This document shows positions 43,105-52,460 of a stretch of DNA of 64,000 nt, piece by piece. The stretch lies in NCBI RefSeq assembly GCF_018130695.1, contig NZ_JAFCJX010000012.1:1-64000 (forward strand). The letters run 5' to 3'. Position numbers and translations under genes: made by a program. The stretch comes from Bradyrhizobium jicamae. GTDB taxonomy: Bacteria; Pseudomonadota; Alphaproteobacteria; Rhizobiales; Xanthobacteraceae. The notes beneath the pieces are model-generated. The model was not told where the DNA came from, did no database searches, and saw nothing but the letters and a program-made list of their open reading frames with translations. The first letter of the stretch is position 1. Every line of letters starts with the position of its first letter.

Positions 43105-44056
43105 TGGCTTCTCCCTGCTGCCATTTGCGGCGCGCGAGGCCGAAGTAGCTGAACAATGTCGCGAACACCAGGAACGGGATCATCGACACCGCGATCGCCG
43201 CACCTTCGCCGAGCTCGCCGCCGGCGATGCCGCGCTGGAACGCCAGCGTCGCGAGCAGGTGAGTCGAATTGACCGGGCCGCCGCGCGTGATGGCGTAGAC
43301 CAGCTGGAAGTCGGTGAAGGTGAAGATGATCGAGAACGTCATCACGATGGCGAGGATCGGCATCATCATCGGGAAGGTGATGTAGCGGAAGCGCTGCCAG
43401 GCGGTGGCGCCGTCGAGCATCGCGGCCTCGTAGAGCGAGGGGGAGATGGTCTGCAGCCCCGCCAGCAGCGAGATCGCCACGAACGGGATGCCGCGCCAGA
43501 TGTTGGCCGCGATCAGCGAGAACCGCGCCGGCCAGGGCGTGCCGAGGAAGTCGACATTGCTGTCGCGGACGTGCAGCACGTCAACCAGAAGATAGGAGAT
43601 GATCGAGAACTGCGGATCGTAGATCCACCAGAAAGCCAGCGCCGACAGCACGGTCGGCACGATCCAGGGCAGCAGCACGATGGCGCGCAGCAGGCTCTTG
43701 AGCGGGAAGTGGTTGTTGAGCAGGAGCGCCAGCCAGAAGCCGAGCGCGAACTTTCCGAAGGTCGCGACCGCCGTGTAGAAGATGCTGTAGAACACCGCGT
43801 TCCACCACAGCGGATCCTTCAGCAGGTACTGGAAGTTCTCCAGTCCGATGAAGATGCCTTTCTGGCCGATCGTGGTGTCGGTGAAGGCGAGCCAGATGCC
43901 CAAGCCCAGCGGATAGGTGAGGAATACCGCGAGCAGGCCGATGGCGGGCGCGAGGCACATCACGATCAGGAACGGCTTGTAGTCGAGCAGGCGCGCGATG
44001 TAGCCGGGTTGCCGGATCGCCACGCCACGCGAGTTCAGGGTTGTCACAGACATCAA
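43097..44056 (-). CDS. Carbohydrate-type ABC transporter permease (1)
   Basis: A 319-residue MalF-type permease: LIVMCLAPAIGLLAVFLTYP, IWLAFTDTTIGQKGIFIGLE, then GLQTISPSLYEAAMLDGATAWQ, the EAA loop. Six transmembrane helices. It lies between the binding protein and second permease on the minus strand; a repeat separates it from the binding protein by 146 bases. Confidence 0.9.
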   Translation of the reverse strand: MMSVTTLNSRGVAIRQPGYIARLLDYKPFLIVMCLAPAIGLLAVFLTYPLGLGIWLAFTDTTIGQKGIFIGLENFQYLLKDPLWWNAVFYSIFYTAVATFGKFALGFWLALLLNNHFPLKSLLRAIVLLPWIVPTVLSALAFWWIYDPQFSIISYLLVDVLHVRDSNVDFLGTPWPARFSLIAANIWRGIPFVAISLLAGLQTISPSLYEAAMLDGATAWQRFRYITFPMMMPILAIVMTFSIIFTFTDFQLVYAITRGGPVNSTHLLATLAFQRGIAGGELGEGAAIAVSMIPFLVFATLFSYFGLARRKWQQGEAND

Positions 44057-44089
44057 AGATCTATCCCGGTGCTTCTTGCGTCACCACCA

Positions 44090-44193
44090 TCATTGCGAGC
44101 GACGCGACTTGTCCGCCTTCGCTAAAGCTTCGGCGGACAAGTCGTCGCTTTGCTCCCTTGCACAAACGCTTCGCGTTTGTTGCAGGCAATGAC
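44090..44193. repeat. Dispersed repeat, family B variant
   Basis: CATTGCGAGCGACGCGACTTGTCCGCC...GGCGGACAAGTCGTCGC with CAAACGCTTCGCGTTTGT and CAATGACG. A related but longer form of the repeat at 31368. Confidence 0.7.
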
Positions 44194-44202
44194 GGTTGAT
44201 GT

Positions 44203-45552
44203 TCAACCGCGGCCCTGCCGGCGGAAGTACCGCTTGCAGCGCTGCTCCGCTTCCGCGGCGGCGGCTTCCGGCGTGGCCGCGCCGGTCGCAACGGAGGCGA
44301 ACATCTGCACCGTCACATAGTCCGCGCGGACCGCGCCCGTCGCGGTCGAGATCGGACCCTTGTAGCCGGCGTAGTATTTGCTGTTCATGGTGTCCTTGAA
44401 GATCGCGACCTTTGGATCGCTCGACCACACCGCCGCATCGGCGTAGGCTGCGAGCGATTGCGACCAGTAGCCGGAGTTGGCGTTGAGCCACGGCTCGTAC
44501 TGCTCCTGCTCCAGCATGAACTGCAGGAAGGCCTTGGCGGCGTTCGGATACTGGCTGTGCTTGAACACCATGGCGTTCAGCGTCAGGCCCGACATCGGCG
44601 AGGCCGGCGCAAGGAACTTCGGCAGCAGCTGATGCTCGGAATCCTCGGCGATCGCGGCGGTCGCCGGATCGTTCTTCAGCGAGAAGTACAGCGAGACGCC
44701 GTTCGCCGTCAGGCCGATTTCCTGCGAGGAGTAGGCGCGGTTGTTGCTGACGTCGTTCCAGGACGGCGTGCCGGCGATGAAGGTCGGATACAGCTCCTTC
44801 ACATAGTTGAGCGCCGCGATGGTCTCCTTGCTGTTGATGGTGACGTTGCCTTCCTCATCCAGCAGCGCGGCGTTGTGCGACCACATCATCCAGTCGGCAA
44901 AGCCGTTGCCGTCGCCGACGGCGTTGCCGAGCGCAAAGCCGGCGGGCTTGCCGGCCTTCTGCAGCTTCTTGCAGAGGTCGAGGAACCCGGGAAGGTCTTC
45001 CGGCGCCTTGTCGAAGCCGACGGATTTGAGGATCGACTTGCGATAGATCAGCGGGCCGGCGGTGGCGCCGAACGGCAGTCCGATCCAGGCGTCGCTCTTG
45101 GCCTTCTTGCCGTAGGCCTTCGCGAGGTTCAGCCAGCCGCCGTACTTCTTGCCGAGATAGTCGGCGACGTCGGTCAGCTCGATCAGCTTGTCGATGTAGA
45201 TGTGCGGCGCGTCGGAGAAGCCGATGATGATGTCGGGGCCGGCGCCGGAGTTCGAGGTCACCGCGGTCTGCTGGTTGATGTCCTCCCAGCCGACGAAGTC
45301 GACCTTGACCTCGACCCCGGTCTCCTTGGTGAACTTCGCCGCATTGGCACGGAACACGTCCTCGTCGGCCTGCACGAAGCGCACCGGGCGCAGCATGCGC
45401 AGGCTCGCGCCCTTCTCGATGTCGCGCTTCGGCGCCGGAACATCGGCGGCCTTGATTTTTGATGCGGTCTGCGCCGAAACCCCGGTCGCGGCCAACGCTG
45501 CCGCGGACACGCCGAGCGCCAACGCGTCACGGCGAGTGATGATGCTGGTCAT
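44203..45552 (-). CDS. Extracellular solute-binding protein (sugar/polyol ABC importer)
   Basis: A 449-residue binding protein of the family 1 class. The signal peptide starts MTSIITRRDALALGVSAAAL with an RR pair and ends VSA; mature sequence has VRFVQADEDVFRANAAKFTK and GWEDINQQTAVTSNSGAGPD, GKKYGGWLNLAKAYGKKAKS, LIYRKSILKSVGFDKAPEDL, typical of sugar/sugar alcohol-binding proteins. GGGAGA precedes the ATG 45552. It is followed by the two permeases. Ligand not predicted. Confidence 0.9.
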   Translation of the reverse strand: MTSIITRRDALALGVSAAALAATGVSAQTASKIKAADVPAPKRDIEKGASLRMLRPVRFVQADEDVFRANAAKFTKETGVEVKVDFVGWEDINQQTAVTSNSGAGPDIIIGFSDAPHIYIDKLIELTDVADYLGKKYGGWLNLAKAYGKKAKSDAWIGLPFGATAGPLIYRKSILKSVGFDKAPEDLPGFLDLCKKLQKAGKPAGFALGNAVGDGNGFADWMMWSHNAALLDEEGNVTINSKETIAALNYVKELYPTFIAGTPSWNDVSNNRAYSSQEIGLTANGVSLYFSLKNDPATAAIAEDSEHQLLPKFLAPASPMSGLTLNAMVFKHSQYPNAAKAFLQFMLEQEQYEPWLNANSGYWSQSLAAYADAAVWSSDPKVAIFKDTMNSKYYAGYKGPISTATGAVRADYVTVQMFASVATGAATPEAAAAEAEQRCKRYFRRQGRG

Positions 45553-45701
45553 GCAAATTCTCCCTTTGTCCGTTCCCGGCGTTGGGTCGCCGGTGAACTC
45601 CAACAGCCTGCGATTCGCATCGAAGGCTTTCGCGTTTCCACCACGTGACGTCTGGCGGGCACGGACCGTTCTCCGTGTCGCCCGCAGACGTTTCTTTACC
45701 G

Positions 45702-46745
45702 CTAGCTGTTCGGACCACGATCCATGCTGACGGGCTGCCAGCGGCGGAGCGTGGTGCTCTGCAGCACCGACGGATTGACGCAGCTTACCGGCCACATGCC
45801 TTGCAGCACTAGTGACAATTCGTAGCCCACGCGACGCTTGCGCGCTTCGTCGAATCGTGCCGATGCCGAGGCGACATGGGCGGTCAAGGTAACATTGTCC
45901 ATCCCGAGCATCGGATTGTTGTGCGACGGCGGCTCCTTCTCCAGCACGTCGAGCGCGGCATGCGCGATCCAGCCCTCCTGCAGCGCCTTGATCAGCGATT
46001 CCTCGTCCACCGTGGCGCCGCGGCCGGTATTGATGAAGACGGCGGATTTTTTCATCTGGCGGAAATGCTTCTCGGTCAGCATGTGGTGCACCTCCGGCCG
46101 TGCCGGCGCGTGCATCGACACAAAGTCCGATTGCGACAGCACCTCGTTCAGTGTCGCCGGGATCACGCCGTGGTCGTACATCAGCGTTTCCTGGATGAAC
46201 GGATCATACGCCATCATGCGCAGGCCAAACGGAGCTGCGCGTTTTGCAACGGCGCGCGCGACGCGTCCGAACGAGATGAAGCCGAGCGTCTGGCCCATCA
46301 GCCGCGGAATCTTCAAGAGCGCCGGCCGGCCTTCGCTCCAGCGTCCGGTGCGCACCATCCTGTCCTGCTCGACCAGGCGGCGGAAGCCGGACAGCAGCAG
46401 CATCATGGCGTGGTCGGCAACCTCCTCGATGAAGGTGTCGGGAATGTTGGTGACGGGAATGCCGCGCGCGGTCGCAGCCTTCACGTCGACACTGTCGACG
46501 CCGACGCTGCCGAGCGTGATCACCTTGCAGTTCTGCAGGCTATCGATGATCGCCTTGGTGATCGGCATGCCCTTGGCATAGATCGCATCTGCGCTCTTCG
46601 CGGCGGCGATGAATTCGGCCTCGTTGGCCGGCGCCTCGATGATCTCGGCGCCGATCGGATCGAGCGCCTCCTTCTCGTAGTCATATCCGCCGCCGGCGAC
46701 GGTGAAGCTTGCGCCCTTCGGCGTGACCACCTTGAATTTCGACAT
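45702..46745 (-). CDS. NAD-dependent 2-hydroxyacid dehydrogenase
   Basis: A 347-residue D-isomer-specific 2-hydroxyacid dehydrogenase. NAD-binding motif in GQTLGFISFGRVARAVAKRA (GxxxxGR type), FVSMHAPARPEVHHMLTEKH, INTGRGATVDEESLI with the substrate Arg, and the His/Glu pair at VTLTAHVASASARFDEAR. Reduces or oxidises glyoxylate/hydroxypyruvate-like acids. It is upstream of and co-directional with the binding protein and permeases, so it may act on the imported solute. Start at 46745 is chosen for MSKFKVVTPKGASF. Confidence 0.85.
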   Translation of the reverse strand: MSKFKVVTPKGASFTVAGGGYDYEKEALDPIGAEIIEAPANEAEFIAAAKSADAIYAKGMPITKAIIDSLQNCKVITLGSVGVDSVDVKAATARGIPVTNIPDTFIEEVADHAMMLLLSGFRRLVEQDRMVRTGRWSEGRPALLKIPRLMGQTLGFISFGRVARAVAKRAAPFGLRMMAYDPFIQETLMYDHGVIPATLNEVLSQSDFVSMHAPARPEVHHMLTEKHFRQMKKSAVFINTGRGATVDEESLIKALQEGWIAHAALDVLEKEPPSHNNPMLGMDNVTLTAHVASASARFDEARKRRVGYELSLVLQGMWPVSCVNPSVLQSTTLRRWQPVSMDRGPNS

Positions 46746-46974
46746 TCGCTGCTCCCGAGTTGGCTTCTTGGTTCTTGCTTGTTGGGCCACGGCGTTGCGC
46801 CGCCGCCTCAAAGACTCGTTTTACGCGTCCTCGCCGTGCTCCTCCACAATCGCCGGTTGGCTGGTCCGGGCGACTACGGGGAACCGCCGTAAGGAACCGG
46901 TAAAGGGTCTCACACTAATGTGAGAGGAATCAATCCGCCAATCGCGTCGCGTTCCCCGCCTCCTGGAGACCCCT

Positions 46975-48660
46975 GTGAACCTGACCAATCTGAAGATCAC
47001 CCCCAAGCTCGGTATTCTCGTGGGGGTGACGCTGCTTGGCCTGTGCGCCGCCGGTCTGCTCGCCGGTTATCTGGTGCAGCGCGCGATGCTGGAAGCGCGC
47101 ATCGATCAGACCAAATCGATGGTCGACATGGCCCGGAATTACGCGGCGAGCCTGAAGAAGGAAGTCGATGCCGGCAAGATGACCAGGGAAGCCGCACTCG
47201 CCGAGCTCGGCAAGCGCGGCAACGCCATGACCTACGACAATGGCGCCGGCTATCTGTTCGCCACCGGCTATGACGGCATCACGGTGATGGCGCCCGATCC
47301 GAAGCAGGTCGGCACCAACCGGATGGACGTCGTGACCAATGGCCGCAAGCTGTCGCAGGAGCTGATGGATGGCGTGAAGGCCAAGGGCGAGATCCTGCTG
47401 TTCTATGAATATGTGAAGCCCGGCCAGGAGACGCCGATCCGCAAGATCGGCTACGCCGTCGCGGTCCCCGGCTTCGACATGTATATGGGCACCGGCGCTT
47501 ATCTGGAGGACATCGACGCCAAGATGCGCCCGATCGCCTGGCTGCTCGGCCTTGCCATCCTCGGCATCGCCATCATCGCAGGCTCGGTCGCCTGGTTGAT
47601 CGGCCGCAGCATCTCCAGGCCGCTCGGCCTGCTCGGCAACCGCATGCGCGAGATCGCCGACGGCAAGCTCGACGGCGAGATTCCCGGCGTCGGCCGCGGC
47701 GACGAAGTCGGCGCGATGGCCGCGACCGTGCAGATCTTCAAGGACAACGCGGTGCGCATCCGCGGCATCGAGGAGTCGGAGACGGCGAACCAGGCCCGCG
47801 CCGCCGCCGAGCGCCGTTCGACGATGGAGAACATCGCCGGCGAGTTCGAGCGCAGTGTCAACGGGATCGTCCGCTCGGTCTCGTCGGCGGCCGCCGGCAT
47901 GCAGACCACCGCACAGTCGATGACCGCGACCGCGAGCGATGCCTCTTCGCGCGCCGCGACCGTCGGTGCGGCCTCCGACAGCGCCTCCAACAATGTCGGC
48001 ACGGTTGCCGCCGCGGCCGAGGAGCTGTCGAGCTCGGTCGCCGAGATCGCCCGTCAGGTGTCGCGCTCCAGCGAGGTCGCGAGCAAGGCCGTGGCGGATG
48101 CCGAGCGGACCAACGCCACCGTGCAGGCGCTCTCCACCGGTGCCGAGAAGATCGGCGAGGTCGTCAAGCTGATCCATTCGATCGCCGCGCAGACCAACCT
48201 GCTCGCGCTCAACGCCACCATCGAAGCGGCCCGCGCTGGAGAATCCGGCCGCGGCTTCGCGGTGGTCGCCTCCGAGGTGAAGGCACTCGCCAACCAGACC
48301 GCGAAGGCGACCGAGGAGATCTCGGCGCAGGTCGCGGCGATGCAGGCCTCCACCAGCGAGGCGGTCGCCTCGATCGGCGGCATCAGCCAGACCATCGCGC
48401 AGATGAGCGAGATCACCAATTCGATCTCGACCTCGATCGACCAGCAGGGCGATGCGACGCGCGAGATCGCGCGCAATATCCAGCAGGTCGCCGCCGGCTC
48501 CAGCGAGATCAGTGCTCACATCGGCGGCGTCACCTCGGCGGCATCGGCCACCGGCACCGCGGCCAAGGACGTGCTGTCCAACGCCCGCGAGCTCGATACC
48601 CAGTCCGGCATGCTGCGCAACGCGGTGGACGAGTTCTTGGCGAAGGTGCGGGCGGCGTAA
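46975..48660 (+). CDS. Methyl-accepting chemotaxis protein
   Basis: A 561-residue chemoreceptor. N-terminal helix (LGILVGVTLLGLCAAGLLAG), a single-Cache (sCACHE_2-like) periplasmic sensor domain (residues about 35-185, GAGYLFATGYDGITVMAPD, GYAVAVPGFDMYMGTGAY), second helix (LLGLAILGIAIIAGSVAWLI), HAMP and a signalling domain with the hairpin tip around IAAQTNLLALNATIEAARAG. The start is GTG 46975 after GGAGAC. It controls CheA in response to an unknown small molecule; Cache sensors of this type often bind organic acids. Confidence 0.92.
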   Translation: MNLTNLKITPKLGILVGVTLLGLCAAGLLAGYLVQRAMLEARIDQTKSMVDMARNYAASLKKEVDAGKMTREAALAELGKRGNAMTYDNGAGYLFATGYDGITVMAPDPKQVGTNRMDVVTNGRKLSQELMDGVKAKGEILLFYEYVKPGQETPIRKIGYAVAVPGFDMYMGTGAYLEDIDAKMRPIAWLLGLAILGIAIIAGSVAWLIGRSISRPLGLLGNRMREIADGKLDGEIPGVGRGDEVGAMAATVQIFKDNAVRIRGIEESETANQARAAAERRSTMENIAGEFERSVNGIVRSVSSAAAGMQTTAQSMTATASDASSRAATVGAASDSASNNVGTVAAAAEELSSSVAEIARQVSRSSEVASKAVADAERTNATVQALSTGAEKIGEVVKLIHSIAAQTNLLALNATIEAARAGESGRGFAVVASEVKALANQTAKATEEISAQVAAMQASTSEAVASIGGISQTIAQMSEITNSISTSIDQQGDATREIARNIQQVAAGSSEISAHIGGVTSAASATGTAAKDVLSNARELDTQSGMLRNAVDEFLAKVRAA

Positions 48661-48670
48661 GTGTAGATTG

Positions 48671-48903
48671 CGTTCCCCGGGCGCAGCGCAGCACGCAGTG
48701 GTGCGCTGCTGAACCGGGGTCCATTCTCTCGACATAGGTCCCGGCTCTGCGGAGCAGCGTTGCACGCTGCACCGCGTCCGGGACACATTCGTTGAGAGCT
48801 CGACACGCTCTTTCCACGTCATTGCGAGCGAAGCGAAGCAATCCACCTCTCCATATATGCGGAGCTATGGATTGCTTCGTCGCTTCGCTCCTCGCAATGT
48901 CGA
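48671..48903. repeat. Two adjacent dispersed repeats (families C and B)
   Basis: Family C at 48671-48787 (GCGTTCCCCGGGCGCAGCGCAGCACGCAGTGGTGCGCTGCTGAACCGGGG...GGTCCCGGCTCTGCGGAGCAGCGTTGCACGCTGCACCGCGTCCGGGACAC) and family B at 48821-48903 (CATTGCGAGCGAAGCGAAGCAATCCA...GGATTGCTTCGTCGCTTCGCTCCTCGCAATG). Confidence 0.8.
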
Positions 48904-48911
48904 GGTAGAGC

Positions 48912-49886
48912 CTACTGCTTCTCGATCCCGGCGTCGGCGATCAGCTTTTCCCAGAGCACCAGCTGCTCCTTCAGAAACGCCTCGAACTCCTCCGGCGTGC
49001 CGGAGAAGGCTTCCATGCCGCGTTCCGCGAGCTGGCTCTTGATGTCGGGCCGTTCGATCACCTTGCGGATTTCGGCGTTGAGCCTGGTCACCATGTCCTT
49101 CGGCATGTTGGCGGGGCCGAGCCAGCCCTGCCATGAGGTGATGTCGAAGCCTTTCACGGTCTCGTCCATGGTCGGCAGCTCCGGCAGCAGCGCCGACTTG
49201 CGCTTGGTGGTGACCGCCAGCGCCTTCAGCGCCTTGGCGTTGACATGCGGCAGGCCGGTGGGGACGTCGATGAACATCATGGAGACGCGGCCGGCGATCA
49301 CGTCGGTCAGCGCCGGCGGCGAGCTCTTGTAGGGCACGTGCAGCAGGTCGATGCCGGCGAGCCGCGCGAACGTCGCGCCCGAGACGATCGCCGACGACGA
49401 GCCCGAGGCATAGGAGTATTTGCCCGGCTCCTTCTTGGCGAGCGCGATCAGCTCGGCGACGGAGTTGGCCGGGATTTCCGGATTGATCACCAGCATGAAG
49501 GGCAGGTCGCCGGTGCGCGCGATCGGCGTGAAGTCCTTCATCGGATCGTAGCTCATGGTCTTGAGCAGATAGGGATTGGCCGAATGCGTGGTGTTGGTGG
49601 TGACGAACAGCGTGTAGCCGTCGGGCGCCGAGCGCGCGACATAGCTCGCCGCGATCGAGCCGTTGGCGCCGGCCTTGTTGTCGATCACCATGGAGACGCC
49701 GAGCGCGGTGCCGACCTCCTTGCCGATCAGCCGCGTCGTGGTGTCGGTGCCGCTGCCGGCGGCGAATGGCAGCACCAGCGTGATGTTGCGGGTCGGGTAA
49801 TTTTGCGCCGAGGCAATGGAGGTGAGCGCGACGGCGAAAGCGGTGGCTGCCGTGGCGCGGAAAAAGAGTTTGGACAATCCGATCAT
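48912..49886 (-). CDS. Tripartite tricarboxylate transporter substrate-binding protein (Bug family)
   Basis: A 324-residue periplasmic binding protein of the TctC/Bug family. After the signal peptide (FFRATAATAFAVALTSIASA) come NYPTRNITLVLPFAAGSGTD (the domain 1 ligand loop), KAGANGSIAASYVARSAPDG and VINPEIPANSVAELIALAKK, all characteristic. Typical ligands are carboxylates or amides; no TctAB permease is nearby, so this is an orphan receptor, common in this group. Confidence 0.9.
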   Translation of the reverse strand: MIGLSKLFFRATAATAFAVALTSIASAQNYPTRNITLVLPFAAGSGTDTTTRLIGKEVGTALGVSMVIDNKAGANGSIAASYVARSAPDGYTLFVTTNTTHSANPYLLKTMSYDPMKDFTPIARTGDLPFMLVINPEIPANSVAELIALAKKEPGKYSYASGSSSAIVSGATFARLAGIDLLHVPYKSSPPALTDVIAGRVSMMFIDVPTGLPHVNAKALKALAVTTKRKSALLPELPTMDETVKGFDITSWQGWLGPANMPKDMVTRLNAEIRKVIERPDIKSQLAERGMEAFSGTPEEFEAFLKEQLVLWEKLIADAGIEKQ

Positions 49887-49957
49887 ATCTCAAGCGTCTC
49901 CCGGGCTTTTCTTGATTGCATGAGGCACGCTAGCCGGTCCGTGCTCAAAGCGGAAGC

Positions 49958-50094
49958 GTTGCGTTCCCCGGATGCTGCGCAGCGCGCCGCTCTTTGCGGC
50001 GTGGTGCGCTGCTGATCCGGGGCCCACCTGCGACGATGGGTCCCGGCTCTGCGGCGCGTCACTGCGTGCCGCACCGCGTCCGGGACACGAGAGC
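49958..50094. repeat. Dispersed repeat, family C
   Basis: GCGTTCCCCGGATGCTGCGCAGC...GGTGCGCTGCTGATCCGGGGCC...GGTCCCGGCTCTGCGG...CACCGCGTCCGGGACACG. Same as at 48671 and 63531. Confidence 0.8.
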
Positions 50095-50095
50095 G

Positions 50096-51016
50096 CTATT
50101 TGGAGGCAGAGCCCTGCCGGGATGCGATCACCACGCCGGCCAGCACCAGCGCGTAGCCAACCAGATGGAACAGCTTCAGCTCCTCGCCGAGCAGCACGAT
50201 CGCCATGACGGAGCCGAACACCGGCACCAGATGGAAGAACGGCGCGGCGCGGTTCGGGCCGATCAGGGCCACGCCGCGGTTGAAGAAGAGATAGGCGAGC
50301 GTCGAGGGAAAGATCAGCGTGTAGCCGAGCGTCGCAATGGTCAGCGCATCGAATTTCAGCGTGATGCCGGCGGCGAACTCCCAGGCGGCGAACGGCAGCA
50401 GCATCATCGCACCGCAGCAGGTGGTGAACGAGATCAGCGAGAGCTGGTGAATCTTCGGCCGCCGCGGGATCAGCGCCGAATAGAGCCCGAACGACACCAG
50501 CGAGGCGCCGAACATCAGGTCGCCGCGGTTGAACGTGATGCTGGCGAGCGCGGAGAAATCGCCGCGCAGGATGATGGTGAGCACGCCGGCGAGCGAGATC
50601 GCGATGCCGGCAAGCTGCGCCGGCGTCAGCCGCACGCCGAACAACACCAGCGACCACAGCGCGACGAACAGCGGCCCGGCCGACTGGATCAAGAGCGCAT
50701 TCAGCGCCTCGGTGTACTGCAGCGCCCAGTAGGAGATCGCGTTATTGAAGGCGAAGCCGACCGCCGACAGCAGCAGCATCAGCGGCAAATGCTGGCGCAA
50801 CTTCGGCCAGTCCTGCTTGAGATGCGGCCAAGCGAACGGCAGCAGGATCAGGAACACGCCGAACCAGCGGATCGTGGTGAGCGTGATCGGCGGCACGTGG
50901 CTGCCGACATGGCGCGCGAGCACGATATTGGCGGCCCAGAACAGCGAGGTCAGGCTGAGCAGCAGATAGGGCTGGTTGTTGAGCCAGGCAAGGGGCGAGC
51001 GGGGGGGATTGGTCAT
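50096..51016 (-). CDS. EamA family DMT transporter (A)
   Basis: A 306-residue inner-membrane transporter of the drug/metabolite superfamily with ten helices in two EamA repeats. LFWAANIVLARHVG, FAFNNAISYWALQYTEALNA, then NRGVALIGPNRAAPFFHLVP in the second repeat. The start M at 51016 is preferred; upstream codons are repeat sequence. It is closely similar to the EamA protein at 53519-54448. Substrate unknown. Confidence 0.88.
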   Translation of the reverse strand: MTNPPRSPLAWLNNQPYLLLSLTSLFWAANIVLARHVGSHVPPITLTTIRWFGVFLILLPFAWPHLKQDWPKLRQHLPLMLLLSAVGFAFNNAISYWALQYTEALNALLIQSAGPLFVALWSLVLFGVRLTPAQLAGIAISLAGVLTIILRGDFSALASITFNRGDLMFGASLVSFGLYSALIPRRPKIHQLSLISFTTCCGAMMLLPFAAWEFAAGITLKFDALTIATLGYTLIFPSTLAYLFFNRGVALIGPNRAAPFFHLVPVFGSVMAIVLLGEELKLFHLVGYALVLAGVVIASRQGSASK

Positions 51017-51101
51017 CGTCTCGGATTCGAATTGTGCCGGATTTTCCGGCCACAAGACAAGTCCTGCCGATGCAATGCTACAATGTCGTGAAACTTGCCC
51101 C

Positions 51102-51184
51102 GTCATTGCGAGCGAAGCGAAGCAATCCATCCCTCCGCGCATGGGGAACGATGGATTGCTTCGTCGCTTTGCTCCTCGCAATGA
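51102..51184. repeat. Dispersed repeat, family B
   Basis: CATTGCGAGCGAAGCGAAGCAATCCATCC...GATGGATTGCTTCGTCGCTTTGCTCCTCGCAATGACG, a clear inverted repeat between the EamA and oxidase genes. Confidence 0.85.
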
Positions 51185-51205
51185 CGGTTGCTCGAGTTCG
51201 GGCCG

Positions 51206-52423
51206 CTAAAACTTCCGCACCAAGTCCGGCGTGATCTCGCCGATGCTGCGGATGCCCAGCAGCGCCAGGTCGCGGTCGATCTCGGCATGCAGCAGCGAGA
51301 TTGCGCGGGTCACGCCGGGCTCGCCAGCGGCGACGGCCGCATAGAGGAAGGGGCGGCCGACCCAGACGAAGTCAGCGCCGAGCGCTAGCGCCTTGATCAC
51401 GTCGGTGCCGCGGCGGACGCCGCCGTCCATCATCACCGTCATGCCGTTGGCTTGCGCGGCGATCTCCGGCAGCGTGCGCAAGCCTGAGAGCGTGTAGTCG
51501 AGCTGGCGGCCGCCATGGTTGGAGATGATGATGCCGTCGCAGCCATGCTCGCGCGCCAGCCGCGCATCCTCCGGCGCGATCAGGCCCTTGACCACGAGCT
51601 TGCCGGGCCAGCGCTTGCGGATCAGTTCGACATGCTTCCAGGCGAGCTGGTCACGGTTGCCGATGTTGCGCATCAGGTTCTTCGACAGCACCGGCGGGCC
51701 CTGTTTCGAGTCCATGTTCTCGAAGTGCGGCATGCCGTGGTTGATGCAGGTGCGCAGCCAGATGTTCAAAAGCCAGTCCGGATGCGTGAGCGTGTCCCAG
51801 GCGACGCGCGGCGTGATTGCGAGCGGCACCTGAAAGCCGTTCCGGATGTTGTTCTCGCGGTTCGGCGGCACCGGCACGTCGGCGGTGACGACGAAGGTGT
51901 CGAAGCCGGCAGTGGCGACGCGGTCGACCAGCGGCTCGATCCGGGCATCGACGCCGGCGAGATAGGCCTGGTACCAGCTCAACGGATTGGCGGCGTGGAC
52001 GTCCTCGAGCTTGATCAGCGAGGACGCCGACAGGATCATCGGCACGTTCGCGGCGGCAGCAGCCTTGGTCAGCACGATGTCACCGCGATAGGCAGCGAGC
52101 GCGGAGGAGCCCATCGGCGGGATGCCGAACGGCGAAGCGTAGGTCTTGCCGAACAGCGTGGTGGTCTGGTCGCGGCCGGAGACGTCCTTCAGCACGCGCG
52201 GCACAAAGCCGTATTCGTCGAAGGCGCGGCGGTTGTCGGTTCGTGCCGTATCGGTCTCGGCGCCGCCGGAGATGTAGCCATAGAGGAATTTCGGCAGGAT
52301 GCGCCGCGCCTGCGGCTCGAAATCGTCGAGCGTCAAATAGCGCCGCAAACGGCGAGGTACCTGGCTCTCGGCGCGGATGACGATTGCTGGCGGGGGACTT
52401 TGGGGAGCGATTCGGTCGTGCAC
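51206..52423 (-). CDS. FMN-dependent alpha-hydroxy acid oxidase/dehydrogenase
   Basis: A protein of about 405 residues in the glycolate oxidase/lactate dehydrogenase family. FLYGYISGGAETDTARTDNR, FGIPPMGSSALAAYRGDIVL (FMN), WYQAYLAGVD, IISNHGGRQLDYTLSGLRTL with the catalytic His and substrate Arg, and MMDGGVRRGTDVIKALALGA are present. It is related to the enzyme at 18600-19736. The start is taken as GTG 52423 after ACGGAAAC; a start at 52486 is also open. Substrate may be lactate, mandelate or another 2-hydroxy acid. Confidence 0.85.
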   Translation of the reverse strand: MHDRIAPQSPPPAIVIRAESQVPRRLRRYLTLDDFEPQARRILPKFLYGYISGGAETDTARTDNRRAFDEYGFVPRVLKDVSGRDQTTTLFGKTYASPFGIPPMGSSALAAYRGDIVLTKAAAAANVPMILSASSLIKLEDVHAANPLSWYQAYLAGVDARIEPLVDRVATAGFDTFVVTADVPVPPNRENNIRNGFQVPLAITPRVAWDTLTHPDWLLNIWLRTCINHGMPHFENMDSKQGPPVLSKNLMRNIGNRDQLAWKHVELIRKRWPGKLVVKGLIAPEDARLAREHGCDGIIISNHGGRQLDYTLSGLRTLPEIAAQANGMTVMMDGGVRRGTDVIKALALGADFVWVGRPFLYAAVAAGEPGVTRAISLLHAEIDRDLALLGIRSIGEITPDLVRKF

Positions 52424-52460
52424 GGCGTTTCCGTTCTTATTATTCGTTATGCCGGTGAGG

